Of a DNA stretch of 12,070 bases, positions 1-7,604 are shown one piece after another (within the stretch, counting starts at the first letter, position 1; every line of letters begins with the position of its first letter). The notes below the pieces were generated by a model. It had not been told where the DNA came from, ran no database searches, and saw only the letters and a program-made list of their open reading frames with translations. A program made the translations under genes and the position numbers. The DNA comes from Isotricha intestinalis. Taxonomy: Eukaryota > Ciliophora > Litostomatea > Vestibuliferida > Isotrichidae. Location: the NCBI GenBank assembly GCA_023807065.1, contig JAJJLU010004526.1, positions 1 through 12,070 on the forward strand. Reading direction: 5' to 3'.

Positions 1-1
1 A

Positions 2-156
2 GATAATGGATTATATGATGAAGAAGTTTTCAGAAATTCTTCTTTAAATCCATATGAAGATGTTAAGCAATGAATCAAATATTAGATTATTTTGATAAAG
101 TAAAACAAGGTTTAACAGATTTAATGAAATTTTATGCAATCCAATATTTTTATTAA
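2..156 (+). CDS. 3' end of an unrecognised protein-coding gene (partial, one frame break)
   Basis: The window opens inside a coding frame starting at base 2 that reads acidic, protein-like sequence (begins DNGLYDEEVF) up to TGA at 71-73. The next frame, overlapping at 70, continues just as protein-like (NQILDYFDKVKQ, then LTDLMKFYAIQ) to a TAA at 154-156. Adding one base near 71-73 would join the two, for example as a Trp codon, giving about 50 residues. Two endings are possible: the gene ends at the TGA (71-73), as expected if only TGA is a stop, or one base is missing and it runs on to about 156. I recognise no family. The 5' part lies outside the window. The coding character drops sharply after about 156, where only A/T-rich spacer is seen. 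Confidence 0.45.
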
Positions 157-267
157 TTTAAATAATTTTATATATTTTTTCATCAATAATCACTCTTTTA
201 TATATTGAATCATTTATCAATAATATATTTTTAATTTTTTATTTTTAAATTTATTAAAAATTTATTA

Positions 268-581
268 TTAATTAATTGAAGAAAATAAGTTTACCATAAT
301 AACAGTGACTTCAATAATAGCTTTCAATTCCTTTTTCAAATCGAGAATATCATAAATTCTTTTTTCAAAAAAAGAAATTATAATATGAATATAATATTAT
401 AACTTTTTAAGTAAATTTTTTTTTCTTTTAAAACCTTTAATATCAAAAACTCATTTTTTCATTTTTTTAATTTAATATCTAAACCTAAAATTAATGAAGA
501 ATTAATAAGATTTATAATTTTATATTTTCGTTTAAATGTAGTATTTCCATTATAAATATTTAATTTGATGTTGAAAAACAT
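268..581 (-). CDS. Weak candidate small gene, unknown product
   Basis: On the minus strand an ATG at 581-579 opens a frame (MFFNIKLNIYNGN, later LINSSLILGLDIKL) that meets TGA near 460. A neighbouring frame then reads VFDIKGFKRKKN and later EKRIYDILDLKKELKAIIE, down to about 268. The second part is rich in mixed charged and hydrophobic residues and looks more like protein than A/T-rich spacer. It needs one frame correction near 455-465 and one TAA read as Gln. The total would be about 105 residues with a basic middle and a hydrophobic C-terminal end. I recognise no domain. A frame is easily open by chance when only TGA stops translation in such A/T-rich DNA, so this is a tentative call. Confidence 0.28.
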
Positions 582-1073
582 TAAACATTAGTTTTTATTA
601 TGAAGCATCAGTGGAAACAATGAAATTTAAATTGATTTATGAGATGTTATTTATATTTAAATTAATTATAAATAATAAGGATGGAATAATCTAGAAAAAG
701 ATTATAATTTGAAATAGAAAATAAAAAATAATTTATATATTAAAATATAATGGAGAACAAATATATTATTTTATTTTCAGAAAGAAAAATAATTTATCTA
801 ATCCATTTTTATTTTGATTAATGAAATATAGATAATAATTTATTATTTATAATGAATATTTACTATAAATTATTCATGTTAATAAATTTTAATATCAATT
901 TTCATGTTTACTCTTTTTTAAACCAATTATTTTTAAATTTAAAATAATGATTATTAGAATTAAATGTTTTTTACCTGTTTAATTACATAAATTAAACAAT
1001 AAATAATAAATAAAAAATAATGGAAAATTTAATTATTTTATTTTTAATTTTCTATTAATTTATATATAATTAT
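582..1073. other. A/T-rich stretch with no convincing gene
   Basis: These 492 bases are dominated by A and T runs. A 47-codon frame at 681-824 on the plus strand is open only if TAA/TAG are sense; its composition is not distinctive and no family is recognisable. Nothing else stands out: no RNA gene, no repeat above background low complexity. This is most likely intergenic DNA or the remnant of something too degraded to read. Confidence 0.5.
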
Positions 1074-1578
1074 TCATTCAAGTATTAAATTATCATATTA
1101 TTCTTCAATATCTTTATTTTCTATTAATTTATTTAAATATATATTAAACTTTTTTTTCCTTTTTCTCTTTTTTTATCCTCATCAAATTGAAGACTTCTCT
1201 CATTTTTTATTGTCTTTTCATATTCATCTTCCATTTTTAATTGCTCTTTCTCACTTTTTGTTATATCAACAAATTCAAACTTGTATATTGTTATTAACTA
1301 TTTATGTCTTTTTTTAATATTTCAATTAAACTATTTTATAAGTTGGATTAATTGATATGATATTTCTAATTTTTCTTTTTTCTTTTTTTTCTACTTTTAT
1401 TATTTGATTTTTTGATTGAATTTAAGTTAATTGAATGTTTTGTTGGTTTTTGAATATTTTTTATTTTATTTGATGATTGAGATGATTGAGTTTGATTTTT
1501 GACTATTGTTAATTTTTGAATTTTCATGATTTTTATTTTTTTTTTCTTTATTTTTTTCTCTTTTTTTGTATTTTTCAT
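1074..1578 (-). CDS. Small Lys-rich, probably coiled-coil protein of unknown function
   Basis: ATG is at 1578-1576. The first about 70 codons are strongly basic (clusters of K, plus a QTQSSQSSNK patch) and resemble a nuclear or nucleic-acid-binding low-complexity tail. After an in-frame TAG near 1366 the frame can continue if TAG/TAA are Gln, reaching SLIEILKKDIN. A one-base shift near 1280 then gives YKFEFVDITKSEKEQL and EDEYEKTIKNERSLQFDED, a charged, likely helical stretch. A second shift in the A-run near 1150 (eight A on the minus strand; nine restore the frame) gives NIYLNKLIENKDIEE, then TAA at 1100-1098, then YDNLILE and TGA at 1076-1074. The TAA is embedded in a good frame that ends in TGA, as the ciliate code predicts. 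Total about 165 residues. No family recognised. The gene is fairly certain; its exact frame is not. Confidence 0.5.
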
Positions 1579-2579
1579 TATTTAATCCATTTTAATTATT
1601 TTTTTTTTTTAAAAAAATAAATGAAAAAAAAAATAAAAAAATTAATTAAAATAAATCGTATTAGAAAGATAATTTTTGGGAAAATTAAGAAGGGAATGAG
1701 AGGGAGGGAAAAAATGATAAAAAACTATAAATTTTAATTAAATTTATTTAAAGTTTAATAAAAAATAAAACTTATAAATATGATAAGGGATAATAAATAT
1801 TTGAAAAAAAATAAAATTTATATGAAAAATATATTTACAAATTCATAAATTATAATTAATTTATTATAAATTTAAATTCACTTTTAGATACAATTTAAAT
1901 TTAAAAAGTATTGAAGAATTATTTAAATCGATATAAAAATTTAAATTTAATAAATTTATTTATAAATAAAATCATATTCCTACAAATTAGAGGAACAATG
2001 ATCACAGAAAATATAATATATTATATTAATTTAAAAGTACTTATATTTATAGAAAAAAAATACCAAAAAATCTATTTAATAACTTCTAATTTTATTCATT
2101 TTTCAATCTGAAAAAAATATATAAAAAGAAAAAATCATATTGTTTTCTCAAATTTAATAATATCAAAATCGACTTAATTATAATAATATAAATTTATCCT
2201 TATCCCATCTATCCCTACTATCTTTCATTCATACTTTTAAATATTTTTATTAAAATAAAATCTTTCAATAATATTAAATAAAATTGAATTTATTTTATTT
2301 ATTTATTGTATTTAAAATTTTTACAAGAAATTATAAATATCTATTTTTAAGAAAAAACCTTCACAAATTTTTAAGGTAGAACAATAATAAAAGAATGATA
2401 ATTTTATGTAATATATTTAAAATGAACAATGTTTCTAAAAAACTTAAAAATATTTGAAAAAGAGAATTAATTATATTTTTATAAATTATCTTCCAAAAAG
2501 AACAACATTAATTAATAAATAATTATTAATAATTACAAGAAAGGACAAATTTTTATTGAGTAATTATATAAATTTTGAA
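1579..2579. other. A/T-rich intergenic region with one G-rich patch
   Basis: About one kilobase without a convincing gene, between two genes that are transcribed away from each other. It holds long A and T runs next to the small gene's start (about 1600-1650), the G-rich patch at 1678-1708 listed separately, and a pyrimidine-rich stretch near 2195-2230. A plus-strand frame at 1911-2111 is open but lacks an ATG at its start and has a bland I/L/N/K/Y composition, so I do not call it. The region may contain promoters for both flanking genes, but no motif can be named from sequence this A/T-rich. Confidence 0.5.
1678..1708 (+). other. Four GGG runs: possible G-quadruplex
   Basis: GGG occurs at 1678-1680, 1692-1694, 1702-1704 and 1706-1708, with spacers of 11, 7 and 1 bases. 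In a region where G is rare, four runs within 31 bases stand out, and the arrangement fits the loose definition of a quadruplex-forming sequence. It lies about 100 bases upstream of the start of the minus-strand gene ending at 1578, so it could be in its promoter. The long first loop makes a stable structure uncertain. Confidence 0.25.
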
Positions 2580-4596
2580 ATGGCAAATATAAATATTCAA
2601 GTTAAAAATTAGATTAAATTTGAGAAGATTCAAATAGTCAAAAATTTGTTGTTCAAGGTTAATTATAAAAAAAGGAAGATATACTTATTTTTATAATTTA
2701 TTTAAGGAAAATAATGAAGAGAATATATTAAATATTAATTATTTTTTTATTATTTTTAAATAACTATTTAATTTCTTTAATTATTCGCAGAAAAATTAAG
2801 AATAAGAAAAAAAACAAATATATTAAATCCAGGATTAAATGAATTACCTTTACCAAAAGAAATAATTAGAAAAAGAAGAACCATTTAGAGTTTAAGAAAA
2901 AGATAAATTTATTCCTGATAAACATTTTGAAGAATTATATGATACTTTATTAATAAAAATAAAGAAAATAAAAAAAGATTTGGTTTAGATATCTTTACAG
3001 AAATTGAAATGTTTTCAATTGAAAAAAATAGTTAAGAAATATAATAATACCAAATGTTGAATAATTAAAAAAAATAATAGATGAAATTAAACCAGAATTA
3101 AAAATAAAATGAATATTTAATAGAAAAAAATTCATTATTAAAATATTATACAAAAATAAAAAAGATCATTTTCCACTACATATAAGTAAGAGAGAAAATA
3201 ATGAGAAAACAATATATAGTATTTTTTGTCATTATACTTTAATAAGATCATTTTAATGAACAAGTTGCATTTTATTTTGCTTGTTTTGATTATAATATTA
3301 GATTTTTATTGATTTCTTCATTTTTTAATTGTTTACTTTATATTTCAAACAAGATTTTTTCAATTATAACTCTAGTTTCATTTATGCAACATTAATGTCA
3401 ATTTGGATTAATATATTTATAAATTTTGGAATTGAAAAACACAAGAATTAAAAATTAAATGGAATAATTATACTGAAGAATATGATAGAAAAAAAGAAGA
3501 GAGGAAATTAAAGATGAATGGAGTAAAAGTTTAATTAATGGAGAATTTGAAATTCATTTTTCTAAAACTAAAAGATTTATTAAATATATTGATAGCTTCA
3601 TTATTTCTATTCCTATTTTATTTTTAGCTATTTCACTTAATATTTTTTCATTAAATTTAATTGTTTCTATCAAAGATGAAGATAATAGTATTTTTCATAT
3701 TAACTTTTTAAGTGATTTAACTAAAAAAAAGCAAATTTTTGGAAAAGGAACTTTTTATAGTAATTGTATTTCATTTTTAAAACCAATATTAATTTCAAAG
3801 TTAAATTCTTTATATAATTCAATTTATCTTAAAACAATAGAAATGGAAAATCATAAAGTTAAATCAATATTTGATAATAGTTTAATTTATAAAAGATTTT
3901 GTTTTGAATTTATAAATAATTTTTATAATATTTTTTATTTAGCTTTCATTGTTAAAGATATTGAAACAACTATTAGTACTTTAAAAGGTTTATTTTAGTG
4001 AAATACAAAGAGTAGTTTCTCAAACTTTAATTCCAATTATAGAAAAAATTTATTTTTGATAATGTCTATTTAAAATTATTTTTTAAAGGAAGAAATGAAG
4101 ATACATTTATTTTAGGAAAAGAAAATTGATAAAGAAGAAGTTTTAAGACAAGATAAAATTAATTGAATATAATACATATAATGATTATTTCCCTATAATA
4201 ATTGAATTTGTTTATTTAACTTTGTTATCTGAATTTTTTCCTTTTGAAATTTTAATTTTATTTTTTTCAAATTTTGTTGTATTAAAAAGTGAAATAATCT
4301 CTATTAGTTTTAATTTAAGAAGACCTCAATTTATTAGAAAAAGAAATAGTGGAGCTTGGAAAAATGTTAGAGGTATTTCTGTTCTTTCAATTATCAATAA
4401 TCTTATTTTTAGTTATTATTTTAGTTCTTACTTTGACAAAAATAAATATGATATTTTAGTCAATTTTACTATTTGGGAATATGCTATTGTTATTTTAGTT
4501 ATTGTTTTAAGATTTTCTTTTTCTAATAATCCTTATAAAATATTTTTATTAAGGAGAGATTATAAAGAAAAACATAAAAATATTAAAGAAGATTGA
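2580..4596 (+). CDS. Anoctamin/TMEM16-like membrane protein (multiple frame breaks)
   Basis: Anoctamins are dimeric membrane proteins with ten membrane helices that act as Ca2+-activated lipid scramblases or chloride channels. Seen here, across about ten or more frame changes: a cytoplasmic N-terminal part from an ATG at 2580; the pre-membrane FPLH motif (3170-3181); EQVAFYFA (about 3258-3281) at the start of the first helix, matching the family's GEK-A-YFAW; a second helix with IYATLMSIW (near 3380-3415); a charged loop; helices near 3595-3670, 3770-3835 and 3900-3960; then from about 4170 to the stop FPIIIEFVYLTLLSEFFP, SNFVVLKSE, the RRP motif (4318-4326), GAWKNVRG and VLSIINN. This C-terminal order is diagnostic. 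About 670 residues, shorter than most animal anoctamins. The usual acidic Ca2+-site residues look only partly conserved. It ends with TGA at 4594-4596. TAA at 3062-3064 falls where Gln fits. The family call is strong; whether the gene is intact is not. Confidence 0.72.
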
Positions 4597-4739
4597 TATT
4601 TTTAATAATTGTTTCATTTATAATATATTAAAATTTTAATCTTTTAATATATTTTATAATTTATTTAATTAGATAAAAAAATAAATATAATTTTTAATTT
4701 ATTATAATGTTTAAAAAAATAATAAAAAATTAAAATAAA
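4597..4739. other. Convergent A/T-only spacer
   Basis: About 140 bases separate the TGA of the anoctamin-like gene from the probable end of the minus-strand gene. They consist almost wholly of A and T. Both genes would terminate and be polyadenylated here. I see no distinct terminator structure. Confidence 0.4.
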
Positions 4740-7526
4740 TTAAGTTTGAAGTTTATTTTTTGAATTAAATTCCATTTCTTCAAAAGTTTTTATTTTAAAC
4801 GAATTTCCAATATTTCAAATAGCATCTAGAGCATAAACATTTTTTAAATCAAAACCAAGTTTTTCAATTTGTTCTTCATTTTTATATACTTCAAAGGATT
4901 TTTTTCTTCCTTAAAATTAAGAATAAAAATAATTTTAATATTCTATTCAATAAAAGTGTTATTATTAATGGATTTAACTCCATTAATAAATAAGCCTTTG
5001 TTACATATACAATTCCTTCTTCACATCTTATCCATGTTTGAGTTTAAATTAATATTTCCAAATAATCATTTCCTTTTGTATAATTTATATAAAATTCAAT
5101 TTTATATATTTTCCTTTCTTTTAATTCATTTTGACTTCTTACTATATGAATATAACCATTTTCACCTGTTTTTTCTATTAATTATTATTATCTTTTAATG
5201 TGTAAAGAAATTTATTTGAATATTTAAATATAGTATTTGTCTATGGATTATTTATTTCTATAAATAAATTTATATTATTGTTTCCATTTAAATTATTTAC
5301 TTTTATTGTTCTTATTATTTTTTTAATGTTTTCTTTTTTTTATCTATTTTCTTCTATTAATTTTTGAATTATGTTTTTTTCATCTTCTTTTATTATATTA
5401 ATTAAATTTGAAATTTTAATTTGTTTATCGAAAGAATTAATTGGATAATTTTCATTTATATTTATTAAATTTTTATCTAATTTCATTTTTGATGTTTGTC
5501 TAATACTTTTAAATTATTTGTAATAAATGAAATTATTTTTTGTTCAATCACTGAAATAATATTTTTTTTTAATTCTTCACTTTTATTTCTTCTAATTTTT
5601 TTATTCTTATTAGTATTATTCAAAATCAAAGATAAATTTATAGTTACTTTAATTTTTTATTTTTTTATTTTATTTTATCCTTTCTTTATCTAAAAATTCA
5701 TATTCCTCATCTTCTGAAATAATTCAAATATAATTCCCTTTATTTTTTTATAGATATTTTTTGTTGAATTACCATTGAAAGAGGAATTTAAATTTATCTT
5801 ATTTTGTCCATAAACATTTTTAACTTTTCTTATTAGTATATTCAAAATCAAAGACAAATTTATAATTACTTTAATTTTTTATTTTTTTATTTTATTTTGT
5901 CCTTTCTTTATCTAAAAATTCATATTCCTCATCTTCTGAAATAATTCCCTTTATTTTTTTTTAATGATAGTTGAATTACCATTGAAAGAGGAATTTAAAT
6001 TTATCTTATTTTGTTCATAAACATTTTTAACTTTTCTTTCAGGAGAAAAAGAAAAATTTCGAAATTCATTTGATTCAATTGATAATGATTTTTTTATTGA
6101 AATTTCTGTCCTTGAATCTATATCAGGACCATAATTAGTTGAAAAACCTAAAAAATGATTATAATGTGTATTATAAATATTATAATCAATAATTGAATTC
6201 TCATTTTTGTAATTTTTCTTAAATAAATTTTTGTCTTTTTCTTATTGTTTTTATAAATAAGTGAATTTTCTTTAAGAAATGAATTTTCATTTTTAGTGAT
6301 TTGATTATAATTATTTTGTTGAGTTTGAGAAGATTGAAAGTTACAACTTCCATAAAATGATGAAGCTACTAATCTTCTAACAATATAATCTAAAACATTA
6401 ATTGGTTTTTCATCTTCTTAAAACAAACTTTCATCATCTTCTAATGATATTTTATCTAAAGGAAAAGGAGAAGATTTATGTTGAGAAGTAGTTCTTTCTT
6501 TTTTAACATTATTTTTATATGTTCTATATGTTTCTGTTGATTTTTTATTGAATTCTATTCCATTTATTTTTTTGTTATTATTTATTGGAGTTTTAAATTT
6601 ACTTTTGAAATATAATTGTTTGCTATAATCTTTATTTATTATTAGATTATTTAAAAAGTTATTTTTCTTTTTTCATTTTTTATTTCTTTATTTGTTGTAA
6701 ATGTTTATATTATTTTCTTTTTCTTAGTTTCTTCACCATCTTCTTTTTTTGGAGACATTTCTTTAATTTTATTGTATCATTTGTTGTTTTTATTTAATTA
6801 TTTGTTTCTTTAGGGAGCACTATACTTCTTGAACTTTCTTTTATTTTTTTCTAATTAATGTTGACCTATATCATTATTTTTTTTCTTGACTTTTGTTTCT
6901 TAAATTTAAATTATTTGTGTTGTTTCGTCAATAAGAACTTAAATCTTGTCCTTTATTTTTTATTTTTTTTGGCTAATTATTTAATGTTATATTTGTTACT
7001 ATTAATTTAGGGTTTGAATTATTAAATGGATTTTTTTTTGTTTTTCTTCTTTTTCTTCTTCTTGAATTATATAAAGGAGAAGAATTAATATTATTATTCC
7101 TTATATTTAAATTGTATCCTTCATTAATATTAATAAATTTATTTTTATTTTCTTTTATTTGATTATAATTATTTCTTTTTATTCTTACTCTATCTATTTC
7201 AATATTATTTGTTTTTGAGTTCTATATATATTTTTGTTATAATAATTATTATTATTATTGTTATTTGGAAATTGAGGTCCTATTGAAAATGTTGTTCTAT
7301 CAGAAGATATAAATGTATTTAATCCTATATTTTTGTTTTTATTTGTATTATTATTATCAAAAATAATATATTTTGTCTTTGGATGAATTTTACCTATGTC
7401 TTTATTTGAAATTTGTTTTCTATAACCTTCATTTTTTTTGTTGTTGATTTTATATTTTTATTTTCATCAGTATATCTATCAGATAAGGAATTTTTATGTA
7501 AAATTAAATTTCTTTTTTGAGTTCAT
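4740..7526 (-). CDS. Long Asn/Lys-rich protein of unknown function, related to the tail of the neighbouring kinase
   Basis: Read on the minus strand with TAA/TAG as Gln and several frame corrections. The likely start is ATG 7526-7524 (MNSKKKFNF), only 78 bases from the divergent LRAT-like gene. Order: basic Asn-rich N-terminus (TFISSDRTTFSIGPQFP, then an Asn run); basic SRRRKRRK; SNPKLIVTNITLNN (about 6970-7015); Lys/Glu-rich KEMSPKKEDGEETKKKK (near 6720-6775); LDYIVRRLVASSFYG (near 6350-6400); a tandemly repeated block with ISEDEEYEFLDKER; a helical stretch (IIKEDEKNIIQKLIEEN near 5370-5420); and a C-terminal, probably beta-rich part with NINLFIEINNP, GENGYIHIVRSQNEL and TWIRCEEG. A candidate end is TAA 4742-4740, but if only TGA stops, the true end is unclear. 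Roughly 900 residues. No family recognised. It may be two genes, with a second start at ATG 5486-5484. There is no kinase domain, although the middle matches the kinase tail. Confidence 0.5.
5605..6036 (-). repeat. Direct tandem duplication, period about 222 bp, two copies
   Basis: The block at about 5605-5827 recurs at about 5828-6036. The shared word caaaatcaaag occurs at 5621 and 5843, giving the period. The second copy lacks roughly 14 bases present in the first (around 5725-5755). Both copies encode, on the minus strand, the acidic segment EDEEYEFLDKER and the NLNSSFNGNST segment of the unknown protein. The copies remain nearly identical, so the duplication looks recent. In-frame TAA codons inside the block (after ERTK and after KIKN) are present in both copies. 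Confidence 0.8.
6281..7037 (-). repeat. Paralogous segment shared with the kinase tail (copy 1)
   Basis: Two blocks match the minus-strand kinase tail in the same orientation: 6281-6616 pairs with 9426-9752, and 6873-7037 pairs with 9757-9920. Between them this copy holds about 256 extra bases (6617-6872) that read as coding here (KEMSPKKEDGEETKKKK), while the kinase copy has only a few. Encoded shared motifs are LDYIVRRLVA, FYGSCNFQSSQ, KKSTETYRTY and SNPKLIVTNITLNN. The similarity is clear at nucleotide level, so it reflects duplication and not only similar low-complexity composition. Confidence 0.85.
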
Positions 7527-7604
7527 CAAAATTATAAATTAACAAATAATAATTTTAATATCTTTATAAATAGATAAAATACAAAAAAATATTAAATTAT
7601 AACT
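7527..7604. promoter_or_regulatory. Short divergent intergenic region (presumed bidirectional promoter)
   Basis: Only 78 bases lie between the start codons of the minus-strand unknown gene (ATG 7526-7524) and the plus-strand LRAT-like gene (ATG 7605-7607). The sequence is nearly pure A/T, with an A-rich stretch just before the plus-strand ATG, as is common before ciliate start codons. No specific factor site can be read. The regulatory role is inferred from position alone. Confidence 0.35.

Noticed and set aside
681..824. Plus-strand frame open only with TAA/TAG as sense, ending at TGA
   Set aside because: With one stop codon in such A/T-rich DNA, 47 open codons are expected by chance; overlapping frames look equally plausible.
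1911..2111. Plus-strand open frame of about 66 codons
   Set aside because: It begins at TTG, has bland I/L/N/K/Y composition expected of A/T-rich spacer, and matches no family.
4869..5198. Plus-strand frame, very hydrophobic
   Set aside because: Antisense of the C-terminal part of the minus-strand unknown gene, which has much better protein character.
5496..5693. Plus-strand hydrophobic frame
   Set aside because: Antisense of the minus-strand tandem-duplicated region; F/L/I-rich because it reads the complement of Lys/Glu/Asn codons.
6617..6872. About 256 bases present in one paralogue and absent from the other, possibly an intron
   Set aside because: The segment reads as charged coding sequence in the same strand (KEMSPKKEDGEE) and lacks clear GT-AG borders, so an in-gene deletion in the other copy fits better.
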